Notes: generated by a model not told the origin, from the letters alone. 64,000 nucleotides of DNA from Hygrocybe punicea (GCA_963556145.1 OY744466.1:3100001-3164000); one strand, 5' to 3'. Shown: positions 10,469 to 23,139, numbered from the stretch's first letter. A program made the numbers and translations.

Positions 10469-11639
10469 TTTCAAATGCATGCCCACTCTCAAGTGTCCCA
10501 TGAGACCCTTTTGATCTTGCACTTTGTGCTGTCCAGGACATCTCATGCTGGGACACCCGCTAATGTCCTTGCATCATACATGTCAGGTTTTCTTGCCGAG
10601 TCAAATCTCCGGATTGCTGAGGTCGAATTTGACCTCACCAATGATTCAAGCGTGGAACCACATGCAAAGCGCGTTGCGGAAATTTACAGCCAATATCAGT
10701 AGGTTTATTCATACTGCATATGTGGGTCTTTGTTTTATTTATGTTGATTAGACAGTGTTCGTCTCGGGTCGTCATTTTTATAACCACGCATTCCCATGAT
10801 GAAATGGGCGATTTATTCATTGGTCCGAATTTGTGTGCCTCTGTGATGGAAGTGAGTTTGTTTCAGATTGTAGCTTCCTTATTCTAATTGCCTGCATTAA
10901 ACATCAGTTTTTTGATCTCCTGATCCCCCAAAGGGTCACAAACTTTCTTCGTGATAAGGATGTGACCGTTTGGGTCATGTCATGTGGTGCTCTGGTCAAG
11001 ATACCTCAAAGTTACCAGGACTTGGCTCGGGTGGTCAACCAGTAAGTCTTTTTTGCAATGTTTTTCTCAAATGAACTACAGGCTTCTTCCAAAGTTTCAA
11101 ATTTCAACCGATTCTCACGACTAATTTGGTCCTCACCACGGCTCAACGAAGCCTCGTTGAAGGATTTCCATTTGATCTGGCGATTCGGGACACAATCCCC
11201 ATGGTTTTCGCGATTGGTCGACACACGGATGTGGTGTACATCCAATACTCTTATGATATTCTCAAGGGCACTCGTTACACCTGGTGCCACCCCAAAATCC
11301 ATCCATGGGGTCAAGAAGTCCCCCCCCAATGCCCCAGCTGTGGCCGTATTCGAACTTGGTCTTTTTCTCATCAACGGTCGGATGTATTGGTGACCTGTGA
11401 TGGGTGTCGATATCATTTGACTTTCGAACGCCTGGGGGGTGAGCTTAACTGGTTGGGGGGCGAATTTTTCGGTGGACGTTGGTTAATTCGTGACTACCCG
11501 TTGTAATGTCTTGCAAAAAAAAAATTACTTCAAGTATTTACAAGACCCCTGTTTTTTTTTTACTTTACATTCATATCACACTTCATGCCACAGTGAGAAT
11601 CACATTCATTTAGACCACCGCCGACTCGACTAGACCCAC

Positions 11640-12660
11640 GGCATTCCATTCACATTGAAAATAAGTGGGGCCCAGTCCCACCTCCTTGCTCCTCTGTGTT
11701 TAACCCCCAACCCCCATGCACTTGGATCTCGAACAGGGTGCCGGGATGACTTTGAGCCTGTGTGGGCTAAGTTAGTGGTATCCGAGTGACGGTGTGCAAA
11801 AAAAATAACAGGGTGGGGTGGAAACTCACCAATGATGATTGCGGCCGTTCCGCTTGGCCAGACTTGTCCTTTTGGTCTGGAACGGGGTGCCAGGATGGGT
11901 AAGAGTCTGTGTGGGGCTATGTTATTAGTCTCCAAGTGACGGCGTACAAAAAAATCCCAGGAGGGGTGAAAACTCACCACTTCCGTTTGCAGCTGTTTTG
12001 CTTGGCCAAGCTTGTCATTCCGGTTGGGAACGGGGTGCCGGGATGAGTTTAAGCCTGTGTGGGGATAAGTTAGTGGTATCCGAGTGATGTTGTACAAAAA
12101 AAATAACGGGGGGGGTGGAAACTCACCAATGACACTTGCTGCCATTCCGCTTGGCTAAGCTTGTCATTCCGGTTGGGAACGGGGTGCCGGGATGAGTTTG
12201 GACCTGTGTGGGAATAAGTTGGTGGTATCCTAGTGATGTTGTACAAAAAAAATAACGGGGGGGTGGAAACTCACCAATGACGCTTGCCGGCCGTTCCCCT
12301 TCGCTAAGCTTGTCATTCCGGTCAGGAACGGGGTGCCGGGATGAGTTTGAGCCTGGGTGGGGCTAAGTTAGTCATCTCCAAGTGAGGTGGATACAAAAAA
12401 TGGCAAGTAGGGGTGGATACTCACCGACTACCTGCGAGGTCGTTCTCCTTGCCCAGACTCGTCGTGTCGGCCGAAAACGGGGTGCCGGCTTCGGTTAGGG
12501 CATGTCTGAACCCAACTCAACGGTCTCCGGGTGAAGGTGAACAAAAAAAATTCAATGGGGGGCAACTCACCGATTCCGTGTGCAGCCACTCCCCTCGCCC
12601 AAAGTCATTGTCCTGGTCGGAAACGGGGTGCCGGACTGGATGAGGGCCTGTGTGAACATA
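11640..12660. repeat. Tandem array, about 140-160 bp period, Helitron-type
   Basis: Six or seven copies carry GGAACGGGGTGCCGGGATGAG, AAGTTAGTGGTATCC, a run AAAAAAAT and GGTGGAAACTCACC. The unit matches the single unit near the H1 terminus (4550-4720) and has the same orientation. In minus sense each unit contains GGTGAGTTT, a good 5' splice site. 11506-11639 holds nothing recognisable. Confidence 0.7.
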
Positions 12661-13299
12661 ACTCAGCATTAAACAAATGAATGCCTCACCGTATCGCGAA
12701 TACCGAAGTCATCATGGTGGGGCTGTTAAGTGACCAGTTGCAGAATAAGCAGAAAGTGACTAGCAAAATTGCCTCGGGCATTGAGGCGATCTCTTGCTTG
12801 TCACTTTCTGTTACAAATATGGACTTATGTATTTAATAAATATTTTATTGATAATTAATTAATCCATTAAGAATGTACTCCTGAAAAACAGAACAAAATG
12901 AGTTGCCCAACCACTCGTTTTCAGGTGCAGGGGGTGTAGACTGGCCGGGGGTTGAAAACGGGGTGGGAAGGGCCATCCTGGTTGTTGAAAAAGGGGGATT
13001 GGTGGTGGTTGGGCACACAGCCAGATCACGAGGGCCTGAGACACCCCGGTTGCACATTTTCAATGGAAAAGTTTGGGGGCGCTGGTTGGGCACAAGGTGG
13101 GAATGTGAGGTACTGAGACCTCCCGACCGCTGGTTTTCGATGGAAACGGGTTGCGGGAGGTGCATACATCATTACTAGACCAAGGAAAATAAAGTTACAT
13201 ACATACCGCTGTTACACCACCCCCCGGACGATGAGCAACAGAAGGTTTGTGCACTCATCTGAGCTCGAAAGATCTAACTGTGTATTTAAGACTCTGCTC
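12661..13299. repeat. Spacer and short G-rich array remnant (12900-13165)
   Basis: 12661-12895 has no gene; a short dyad (AGAAAGTGACTAGCAA / TTGCTTGTCACTTTCT) lies at about 12750-12812. 12900-13165 holds two decayed units of the G-rich Helitron array (GGGGGTGTAGACTGGCCGGG). 13170-13299 shows nothing defensible. Confidence 0.55.
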
Positions 13300-13465
13300 T
13301 AATTTCAGCCACAATATACATGTCAAGCCCAATTATTTACTGATGTTGACAACAATCATACATATAAAAATCCAATGATGTTAAGATTATACCATATGTT
13401 TTGTGTGTAAAACACAGAGACAAGACTTGATTCATGTTATGTCCAGCATTGGCCTACTAAACAAG
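13300..13465 (+). mobile_element. End fragment of a G-type non-autonomous Helitron
   Basis: The segment matches the internal part of G1 (AAAAATCCAATGA, then AGACTTGATTCATGTTATG) and finishes with GGCCTACTAAACAAG, a variant of the family's gene-downstream terminus. It abuts a peptidase coding relic at 13466, so it appears inserted in the older Helitron H3. Confidence 0.6.
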
Positions 13466-13735
13466 TATGGTACTATGATGGAATGATGACAGGCAACTCT
13501 TGTTCCAGAGACATTGTTCTTACACAGCTTTGAGACTATAATATCAGACACTACAAAAATAGAAATGTAGAACTTGCCATTTATGCTCAGAGGCCCTGAG
13601 CAACCTTCTTGATGTCAAGGATAGCTGTCTTTATGTGGTCATCTTGTGTAATCATATTGCTTAAAACACCAAGAAAGTAAGGAGGGACAAAAAGAACTCG
13701 TTCATGCCATGCGCAGCACTGGCCCTCTAAACAAG
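13466..13735 (+). pseudogene. H3: C-terminal peptidase relic and Helitron 3' end
   Basis: Starting at about 13468 the sequence reads TGGTACTATGATGGAATGATG (WYYDGMM), equivalent to the WFHDGMT segment of the H2 peptidase, and continues to NVELAIYAQ, equivalent to the H2 C-terminus LVIAIYA. It contains stop codons. About 100 bp further the family terminus AAGAACTCGTTCATGCC..GGCCCTCTAAACAAG ends at 13735. Confidence 0.6.
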
Positions 13736-13736
13736 T

Positions 13737-14028
13737 GGAGCAACAAGGACGTCTCACCCTTCACATGCACATGCTACTATGGCTCAAAGGATGTTTGTCA
13801 CCTTAGGAAATCAGAGATAGAATCATGGATCTAAAATCAGATTTTCAACAAGCTTTTGTTCAGTATTTGGAATGTGTGCACATTGGTGAATTCATCACTG
13901 GAACTATGGATGAAGTCAAAGCCAAGAAATCTGAACAAGAAGACTACAAAGATCCCACTCAGACTCTACCTGAAGCACCCCCACCTATGTGTACAATTAG
14001 GCATGATGTGAACAGTAACAACAATTGT
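13737..14028 (+). pseudogene. Helitron Rep fragment forming the insertion site of H2
   Basis: This 290-bp sliver encodes the HUH-motif neighbourhood (GGAGCAACAAGGACGTCTC, CATGCACATGCTA = HMHML) and the following EYxxxxxHIGEF..GTMDEVKA and LPEAPPPMC blocks, closest to H5 (54220-54510). It starts directly after a family terminus (13735) and ends where H2 begins (14029). TTAG in place of a CCAAG-type codon near 13803 is a nonsense change. Confidence 0.7.
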
Positions 14029-14130
14029 TACGAGTTCTTCCATTTATGGAAGACTCGTTCTTATGAGTCCAGGATATATGGCAGTTCGTCAGTAATTAAT
14101 TAATTAATTAATTGATTGATTAATTAATGT
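14029..14130 (+). other. H2 gene-upstream terminus: hairpin plus AT-rich tract
   Basis: ACGAGTTCTTCCAT pairs with ATGGAAGACTCGT around a two-base loop. It is followed by TTATGAGTCCAGGATATATGG and a TTAATTAATTGATTGA tract (14094-14125). The same order is seen, inverted, at the H1 and H4 ends, and with a TTTTAATTTATTAAAA hairpin variant at G1, G2 and H5. Confidence 0.75.
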
Positions 14131-14349
14131 TTGAAATCAACCATAGAGCCAAATTCTGCATTTCTGACCCTTTCTTTTTGAAAAAATCCATGAATAAACT
14201 AGATTTTTTGAATTTTGTCCTCAAATATTATCAGGAATATAGGATTTATCTTGAGGTCATAAGCACTCAAAAACCACTCCAATGGATGAGAAAAAGAATT
14301 TGTATGACGCGGAATTTCACCAAAAAGGGCAGGTGTCACGCTGAGTAAC

Positions 14350-15790
14350 AGGTGAGTTGTCCCCCCCCTCCTCGAATTTTTTTGGTTCACCTTCGGTCAG
14401 ATACCACTGACTTAGGTAGGGGCAGGCTCCCAACGATTCCGGCACCCTGTTTCCAACCAAAACGATGAGTCTGGGCGAGGGGAACGGCCACACACGGAAT
14501 CGGTAAGTCGCCCCCCCTTGATATTTTTTGGTTCACCTCCACCGGAATACAGCCCGTCTCGCCCCGTTTTCGACCACCCCCGGCCAGTCTACACCCCCCG
14601 CACCTCGTTCGAGTGGAGAACGAGGGGTCGGGGGTCTCAAGCCCTCGCATTCTGGCCGTCTGCCCCACCATCCACCCCCCCTTTTTTCAACCACCAAGAC
14701 ATCCCCTGCCCGTTTTTGACCACCCCCGGCCAGTCTACACCCCCCACACCTCGTTTCCGTTGAGAACGAGCAACCGGGGGGTCTCAAGATCTCACGTTCT
14801 GGCGGTCTGCGCAACCACCACTACCCCGTTTTCACTCACCAGGACACCCCGTCCCGCCTGGTTTTCGACCATCCCCGGCCAGGCTACACCCCCCGCACCT
14901 CGTTTCCGTTGAGAACAAGCAACCGGGGGGTCTCAAGACCACGCGTTCCGGCGGTCTGCCCCACCAGCGCCACCCCCCGTTTTCATCCACCAGGACACCC
15001 CGTCCCACCCCGTTTTTGACCATCCCCGTCTACACCCCCCGCACCTCGTTCCCATTGAGAACGAGCATCTGGGGGGTCTCAAGACCACCCGTTCCGGCGG
15101 TCTGCCCCACCAGTGCCACCCCCTGTTTTCATCCACCAGGACACCCAGTCCCGCTCTGTTTTCGACCATCCCCGGCCAGGCTACACCCCCCGCACCTCGT
15201 TCACGTTGAAAATGAGCGAGCGGGGGGTCTCAAGACCTCGCGTTCTGGTGGTCTGCGCAACCACCACCACCACCCCGTTTTCACTCACCAGGACACCCCG
15301 TCCCGCCCCGTTTTTGACCATCCCCGGCCAGTCTACACCCCCCGCACTCCGTTTCCATTGAAAACGAGCGCCCGGGGGGTCTCAGGACCTCGCATTCCCG
15401 TCATCTGCCCAAAGCCTCACCCCCCTCTTTTCCGCCTCCAGGACACCGTCTCCCCCGCTGTTTTTGACCACCCCCGGCCAGTGTACTCACCTTGCCTCGT
15501 TGCTGCAGAATACGAGAGGACAGGGGTTCGTAATCCCTCACGTTTCCGGCTTTACCCCCCCCCCCCCACTTTTTTGGACCACCAGGATGAGCTCCTGCCC
15601 TGTTTCAACCACCCGGCTGGTACATCCCCCCTGCGACTTGTTTCCATAGAATACGAGTGGACAGGGAGTCCGAATCCCTTGCGTGTCCACCTTCTGCCTC
15701 ACCAGCGCCCCCCCCCACCTTTTTGACCACCAGGATGACCTCTTCCGCCCCGTTTTCGACCACCCTCTGGCCAGTACACACCCCTAGTCC
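14350..15790. repeat. G-rich/C-rich tandem array of H2
   Basis: This is the inverted equivalent of the H1 array, about 150-bp period and nine units, C-rich on the plus strand (GGCCAGTCTACACCCCCC, GGGGGGTCTCAAGACC). A unit with CACACGGAATCGGTAAGT near 14490 marks its terminus-proximal edge. Long proline-rich open frames (15016-15726 plus) are array artefacts. Confidence 0.8.
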
Positions 15791-15869
15791 CTTGTGTTCA
15801 TGCCTTGTGCACCGCCGCCAACTTTGTCACAACCAGAGTATTGACAAGTAGTTTCTTTAATTTCTTTTA

Positions 15870-16215
15870 GTTGTCCTCGTTGCGTAGCAAAGAAGGGTGG
15901 CCATCTGGGCCATGGAAGGTGTGATTGTGCAGTCTGTGCATGATGCCCTTCCACCCTTCTGAAATCAATGGAGGGGGATGGCTGTCTGGGCCATGGAGGG
16001 TGTGGTTGTGCAGTCTGTGCACGGCCCTCCTTCAGTCTCCAATATGAGTCATCAGAGGGGGCAATCTGTGCCATGGGAGTTGTAATTGTGCAGTCTGTGC
16101 ACCATTCACTTTCACCCTCTGGATGTGTGCTTTTGAGGATGGTCTCACTGGACCTTTCGATGACTCGAGACCAGGACTTCGTCGGACCTCCCTTGAGACT
16201 TGTCCAGAAGGACAC
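15870..16215. repeat. Dyad minisatellite upstream of the H2 Rep gene
   Basis: Copies of TGTGCAGTCTGTGCAC with CTGGGCCATGGAGGGTGTG lie 200-540 bp upstream of the Rep ATG, mirroring 2990-3330. The interval 16216-16410 is the probable 5' leader. Confidence 0.7.
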
Positions 16216-16410
16216 AATAAATGTTTCTATGCCACCTTATGTGTTGGTATAGGTATCTTATCCTGGCATGTTGGTACTTTGATATTATGGCTGAGCCAAG
16301 TAGTGAAGTTATTTAATTCCTATAATATGGCTATATCATCTTGAAATATTGATAAAAACAATAATATATCTGGGACATATGTAGGTGGTGGCAAAAAAGC
16401 TGTTTTTACC

Positions 16411-19400
16411 ATGTCTGAACTTGGATTAAAGTCATTTTCACTTGGTCAAGACAAAGAAGGAAGCTATACATTTAAATCATACATCTCTAAGCAGAACCTG
16501 ACTCTTCAGGATTTTTCCAATGGTCCTCTTATATCGTTAGACATTTCACTAGCAACCTTAGTCAGCAAATTAACCATTGCAAATCTCAAATCAATTGCTG
16601 CATGTTATTCCATCTATTTGACAGCAAACATGAAGCATGCAGATATTCAAACTGAAATTGTAAACCACAAGTGCATCGACTGTTCTTCTTATGTTTCAGT
16701 ATTTGAGTTTACAGACGAGCTAGAGATAGCAGGTAAAAAGAATACAGCTAACATTGAAGCTGTAAAACGATCACATAATAAAAACATTAACAAATATCAC
16801 CAGCAAAATATTTGTGCTGTTCAGAAATACAATAAAAAAAACATTGAGAAGCACCAGCAACAACATATTGCAGCTGTTCAAAGCACAGGGTGCATGGTAG
16901 CATACTATGTAATGAAGTATGTTGAATTTATTGGACAAGTATACTGAATATTGTTATCATGTTGTTGCACACAGTATTCAAAGAGTATTCAAAATGATTA
17001 TTCAATATTTTGAGACAAAGTAAATTACTAGCATTGAATGACACTTTTAGAATACTGCTTGAATAACAAGACATTTACTGAAATTATTGAAGTAGTATTG
17101 TAAAATTGCCATTCAATACTGGTAATGTACTTTGTTTCAAAATATTGAATCTTCATTTTGAATACTCTTTGAATACTGTGTGCAACAATATGATAACCAT
17201 ATTTAGTATACTTGTCCAATAAATTCAACATACTGCATTATACAGTATGCTACCATGCACCCTGTGAAGATATAACTCGGAACATCCCAAGAAGCATCAG
17301 CAACAAAATATTGCAGCTGTTCAAAGATATAACTTGGGACATCCCAAGAAGCATCAGCAACAAAATAATGCAGCTGTTCAAAAATATAAATTGGAACATC
17401 CTGAGAAACATCAGCAACAAAATATTGTAGCTGTGAACAGATATAAGTCAGAACATCCAAATGAATACCAACAACAGAATCTTGCAGCAGTTCAAAAATA
17501 TCAGTTAGATCATCCAGAAAAGCATCAGCAAAAAAACCTAGCAGCTGTTCAAAGATCTTTTTCTAAAGATTCAGAAAAATATAAACATTTTAATCATAAA
17601 GCAGTTCAAAATTTTCGTAGTAACAATTCTGACAGATGCAAACAGCAAAATCAAATTGCAGCCCAGTCATACAGAGACAAAGTAGAATTTCCTCCTTTAC
17701 CTTCATCTCAATCCTTACAACACACTATTGTATCAAATTTTTGTAGAGAAAGCAGCCCTAACAGATTTACAGAAGCAGGTTGTGCAGTTTGTGGACGATT
17801 AACAGCCGTTCAGGAATTAACAAGACTTTCTTCATGTGAATTGGATTTGAATTTGTTAATACAAGCTTCAGCTACTCAACAAGAAAGATTTTCAGATGAT
17901 GATCCAGTGCAATGCATTGATAAGCCCATTTTGATTGATAATTTATATAATATATGCAAATCATGTCACAAGTCATTGACAAAAGGAAAACAACCTCTTC
18001 ATGCACTTGCAAATGGTCTGTGGATTGGTGATGTGCCAGCAGCTTTACAAAATCTATCATATGCTGAACAGTTGATGATTGCAAGGGTTAGACACAATAG
18101 ATGCATTGTCAGAGTTTCTTCAGGCATGCACAAGATGAGGGCCAATGTAATCACATTTGCGAATCCAGTTCCCAAACTATATGATATTTTGCCACCTCCA
18201 GTTGATGAATTAGATGAAGTTCTGGCCTTTATTTACACTGGTCCATGCAAACCAACCAAGTCTGACTTTGAAAGAACACCTCTGCTTGTCAGGAGAAACA
18301 AAGTAGCAATTGCTTTGAATTGGCTAAAGTTAAACCACTGTGATTACTTTGACTTGGAAATATCACAAGAGAATTTAAATCAATATCCTGAAAATGATAT
18401 ACCAGTGGTTGTTGATCATTGTCAGTCATTCACCAACAAAAGTCCAGAATCAACTGCAGTCCATGATATGGAAACTGAAGAAGGAACAGAAACTGGCAAA
18501 TGTCCATTTGTTGTTCATGGCTTGACTGGTGAGGAATATTCAACCAAGAGTGTCAAAGCATTAAAGGCTATTGCTTTGAAACATTTGAAGAGCAACTGCA
18601 TGGTGCTTGCTATCGGACATGACAAAGATCCACAGTCAATCTATGGCAACCCACAGTTATTTCCACAAATGATGCCTTGGCTGTTTCCATATGGACTTGG
18701 GGGTATTGGAAATAATATAAAGCAAGGATCTTTGTCTGATATTGCACATAAAAGACATTTGTTAATGTATTATGACAAGCACTTTCAGAGAGACCCACAC
18801 TTTCCATTAATTGCATTTAATCATGAACAAATCAAGCAGGCAACTACTGGAGGCTACTTGTTGGCTGAGAAAGCAAAATTTGATCAGATATCCCAGAGAC
18901 TAATGGATCTTGATGTTGGTGTTCTTAATTACATCTCCAGAAAGATGGAAGATGGTGAACATGTTAAACCTGACACTGATGAAGAAAAGCTTTGTTTCCA
19001 GCTGATCAAAGACATTGACCATGTTGGTAGTCATGTACAAGGATCATTGACAAATAAGAAATATATGAGAAATGAAATCTGGGCACTGATGTCATTCTGT
19101 GGGGCCCCATCTTGGTTTATCACCTTTTCACCTGCAGATATCATGCATCCACTATGTTTATATTTTGCTGACACCAAAGAGGAGTTTTCCCCAAACTTGC
19201 GAGACTACAATGAGAGATACAGACTGATTGCCCAAAATCCTGTCGCTGGTGCAAGATTCTTTCATTTTATGGTCAAGTTGTTTATCAAACATGTACTTGG
19301 AGTTGGCTCAAATCACTCTGGATTTTATGGAGATACAAATGCATATTATGGTGCTGTTGAACAGCAAGGACGATTAACTCTTCATATGCATATGATGTTA

Positions 19401-20285
19401 TGGCTCAAAGCATGCTTGTCACCACAAGAGATCCGAGATAGAATCATGGATCCCAACTCGGACTTCCAAAAAAGATTTGTTGAATATCTTGAAAGTGTTC
19501 ATATTGGTGAATTTATGACTGGCACAATGGATGAAGTAACAGCCAAAGTCAGATCTCAATCCATGAAAAAAGATTACAAAAATCCAACTCAAACCTTGCC
19601 TGAAATGCCACCTCCTCTGTGCAATGACAAACATGAAGATATGGATGATCAATCTGAATGCATTGAATGCAAGAACGTTGAGTCATGGTGGAACCGATTC
19701 AGAAACACTGTGGATGATTTGATACTTCACTCCAATGTTCATAATTGTGGTAGATACAAGTCTAATGCTGAAAAAGTCAACAGAAAAGACAGACCCACCT
19801 GCATGAACAAACATGGAAAATGCAAAGCTAGATTTCCAAGACCATTGTTTGAATCCACTCAAGTTGACCCAAAGACTGGTGCACTGAATGTGAAAAAGGG
19901 TGAAGCATGGATCAACACATTAACCCCACTTGTAACATTTCTATTACGCTGCAACTCTGATATCACAAGTCTTCTATCTGGCACAGTCATCAAGGCCATT
20001 GTGGCATATATATCTGACTATATAACTAAACCAGGGCTGAAAACTTATAGCATATTTGATACTATCAGAAGTGTATTTGACAGAAATTCTGAGATGCTTG
20101 GTGGATCAATGCAGAGAAAAGAAAAAGCTAGAAAATTAATAACACAAATTATCAATACATTAACAGCCAAACTGGAAATAGGTGGACCCATGTCAGCTCT
20201 ATATATTTGCTGGGCAATCCTGATCATTACACCAGCCACAAGTTTATTCCTGTGTATTGGAAACATTATGTCAGAGAAGTGTTGA
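16411..20285 (+). pseudogene. Helitron Rep (HUH/Y2) protein of H2, interrupted by MITE and frameshifted at its end
   Basis: ATG 16411 starts MSELGLKSF. A SAP-like segment is followed by 19-residue repeats (units at 16740-16880 and 17270-17660; MITE 16884-17266 between). Next come paired cysteines (AGCAVCGR, CKSCHK), the DUF6570-like region (RHNRCIVRVSSGMHKMRAN, TGPCKPTKSDFERTPLL), the Helitron N domain (KRHLLMYYDKHF, GAPSWFITFSPAD, NPVAGARFFHF), the HUH motif LTLHMHMMLWL (about 19377-19409) and the two-tyrosine motif AYISDYITKPGLKTY (about 20001-20045). Rep nicks and religates DNA during rolling-circle transposition. A 2-bp AT gain near 20203 shifts the frame; the helicase continues in the next frame. 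In H6 the two domains are one polypeptide. H5 shares residues just upstream of this ATG (GGGKxxVFT), so the true start may lie upstream or in another exon. Confidence 0.8.
16884..17266. mobile_element. 383-bp foldback MITE in H2 Rep (same family and site as 1940-2322)
   Basis: CACAGGGTGCATGGTAGCAT ends, flanked by AAG at 16881-16883 and 17267-17269. The site is identical to that in H1, so the insertion predates the H1/H2 duplication. Removing one AAG plus the element restores the repeat codons found intact in H4. Confidence 0.85.
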
Positions 20286-23139
20286 ATGCTTGGAAAACAG
20301 ACAGTAATATGGAAATGTCAAGTGAGCTAGACAGAGTAGTCCTCCGAAATCAGCAAGGCACTTTTGTTGGAACATCAATGGTGCATGATTACATTTACAG
20401 ACCTCAAATGTTTGAGGATGTCAATCTTTATGAATGGATTCAATGTACCAAAAAAGTTAAAATCCAAACAAAAATAGTTCATGATGAAATTCACAGTGAA
20501 GATGAATTACTTTTAGAGCCAACATTACAAGATTCAGCTAATGCTTGCTTTTTTGGAGCACCAACTACTACTCATTGTGAAACTGAGGTTGATTCTGATG
20601 ATCTCAATATTGATAAGGATAACATATTATTTGATCATGACAATGATGATTTCACAGATGAAACAGACAGTATGCATTCTGACAATGTAGAACACATATT
20701 GTTCCTGCAAGGTCATCCACTTTATGAAACACATTGCATTGACTTCAATGAACAATATCATTTGGTTCCAAATTTCATTGGTGGTTCACTTCCCAGACGT
20801 GACAGAGGAGATAGAGAATATTATTGCACAACTATGTTGACCTTGTTCAAACCATGGAGATCTGGTCATGACTTGAAATTAGGGGACCAATCTTGGGATG
20901 AAGCGTTTGATGCTCATGAATTTACAAAAAGACAAATACAAATCATGGACCATTTCAATTTGAGATATGAATGCAATGATGCCAGAGATGATTTTTCAGC
21001 CCAACTAAAAAAGGGTGAAATGTTACCAGATGGCACCTGCCCACAGTTTATGACTGGAGACACGATATCACATCTTGATGATGACTACAGTCAAAATGGT
21101 GAAGACATAGATTATGCAGCAGATGGTCATGATGGTCAAGATGGAGAATATCATCTAAACAAATACACTGACCTTGGAAGTCATGGCAGATTGATCAAAG
21201 CACAAATGGAATCTACAGAAAATGTTGTTAGAAATGTGGGTTGGTTAGATGATTGTCCAGAAGGCAATGTAGCAGTGAACATATATCCACTTGATGTACA
21301 AGTGCATAAGTCAGCATCTCAATGGAAATCTGCAGTTCAAGACACAAGACAACAAATTCTTGCGAAACGTAACCAGAATATTCCTTCAAAGTCACATAAA
21401 CATGGCAAACAATATTCAGACCCCAATGAAAATAATGTGATGGTTATTGACCAGTCATACTTTATGCACAATTTCAAAGCAGAGAATACACAAAGACAGC
21501 TGTTGATTGACACTACTGTTCAACAATTCCACTTGAATACAGAACAAGATAGGGCATTCAGAATTATTGCAAACCATGCTTCATCTTGTAGTGAACAATT
21601 AAAAATGCATATTGGAGGCATGGCTGGCACTGGAAAATCACAAGTGATCAAAGCTGTTGTTGATTTTTTTAAAACTGCAAATGAGTCTTACAAATTTGTT
21701 ATCCTTGGTCCAACTGGAACATCGGCTGCATTACAGAATGGTTCCACATATCATTACTTCTTGGGCATTAATCCAAACTCATCTGGCAAAAATGAAGCCA
21801 CCAACATTGCTCAGCTCAAGGCTAGATTAGAAGGAGTTGACTACATATTCATTGATGAGGTTTCAATGATATCTTGCCATGACTTGTATAAAATCAGTGC
21901 CAAACTTGCGAAAGCAACAAACATTCATGACCTGCCATTTGGTGGGATAAACATGATATTTGCTGGAGAATTTGCACAATTGCCACCTGTTGGAGGATCA
22001 GCATTGTATAGTGGAACAGTTGGCACACAAGCACATTCTGGATTAACACCATATGCTCAAGAAACCGCTGTTGGCAAAGCACTTTGGCATCAGGTAATCA
22101 CTGTTGTTATTCTCAGAGAAAACATGAGACAAAAGACTCAAACTGCCCAAGATGTAAAGTTCAGAACTGCATTGGTCAATATGTGCTATGGAATGTGTAC
22201 TCCAAATGATATTATATTTTTGAGAAGCAGAATTGCAGGAAAAAGACCTGATCAACCCAATGTTGCCTCAAAGAATTTTAGAAATGTGCCAATCATCTGT
22301 GGCATTCACTCTCAAAAGGATCAGATCAATTTGCTTGGCTGTGAAAGATTTGCAAAAGACACAAACCAGAAATTAATCAACTTTTATTCCATTGATAGAT
22401 GGGGAAAGGAAAAGGATGCATCTATAAGAAATAAATCAAAAGGCAAATCAAAAGCACTTCATGAATCTGGTGAGATAGACTTTGATACTCAAAGAGAAAT
22501 ATGGAAGGTGCACCATGGTGGAACAGAAAACTTTGCTGGTAAATTATCCTTGTGTGTTGGAATGCCAGTCATGCTTAGAAACAATGATGCAACTGAACTT
22601 TGCATTACCAAGGGACAAGAAGGATTTGTTGTTGGTTGGCAGTCTTCAAAAGCAGATCATGGAAAGCATGTACTGGACACATTGTTTGTTGAGCTTCAAA
22701 ATCCACCAAAACTTGTGCAGATTCCTTCTCTGCCACCCAATGTTGTGCCAATTGTAAAAAATACCAAGACAGTTCAGTGTGTATTTCCCAGTGATTTAAA
22801 AGAGAGAATAGAAAGACAACAGGTTTGGGTTTTGCCAAACTTTGCAATGACTGCACATGCTGCTCAAGGAAAGAAAGACCATACAATGTTGTGCATTTAA
22901 ACAGCTGCTTTTCACATATGGCATATTATTCATCATTGTCAAGAAGCGCTACTGCTGCTGGCACTGTAATTATACAAGGATTTGACAACAAGATGATCAC
23001 CAGAGGATGCTTTGGATATCTCAGACAAGAATTCAGGGAACAAGAACTGCTTGATGACATTACAAGAATGAGATATGAAGCCACATTGCCAGAATATATT
23101 GCACAAGATGTCCGGTCATCCATGATTCAAAAGTTTTAA
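20207..23139 (+). pseudogene. Helitron PIF1-type helicase domain of H2
   Basis: The reading frame resumes at about 20207 (LLGNPDHYTSHKF). An acidic linker (DDLNIDKDN, HDNDDFTDETD) and the conserved GGSLPRRDRGDREYYC block lead into an SF1B helicase: Walker A GMAGTGKSQ (21618-21645), Walker B FIDEVSM (21849-21869), FAGEFAQLPPVGG, LRENMRQKTQ, and AMTAHAAQGK (about 22846). It unwinds DNA during rolling-circle transposition. A frameshift at about 22870 (the AAGGAAAGAAAGACC stretch) moves the end of the domain (NSCFSHMAYYSSLSRSA) to another frame, and TAA at 23137-23139 replaces a tyrosine/leucine position of H6. The breaks mean the copy is probably dead. Confidence 0.8.

Larger units (their letters stand above)
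8804..11505 (+). pseudogene. Histone H3-tail-mimic / PHD-like mushroom protein gene, split by a hAT-type insertion
   Basis: The first codons (ATG 8804) read MPHTKQTAQKSTGSVAPHK, aligning without gaps to the first 19 residues of the histone H3 tail; R2, R8 and R17 are replaced by H, Q and H. The next exon (about 9016-9181) has FC..NGGLL..CEYC, a decayed PHD-like zinc motif. Later exons give HETLLILHFVL, QRVTNFLRDKDVTVWVMSCGALV (10929-11009) and a C-terminal half with CPSCG and CDGC zinc-ribbon pairs, ending at TAA about 11505. Several introns are visible (GTGAGTAC near 9182, GTAAGTC near 11042). The hAT-type element 9345-10468 splits the exon reading GRFQMHA, and the 11044-11126 stretch also appears frameshifted. 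I recall this architecture as a family of uncharacterised agaricomycete proteins; function unknown, chromatin-reader interaction conceivable. Confidence 0.55.

Noticed and set aside
1..19205. A single giant palindrome centred near 9.5 kb from H1 and H2
   Set aside because: The inverted similarity stops exactly at the Helitron termini (5031 and 14029) and the 9 kb between is unique, so these are two element copies in opposite orientation.
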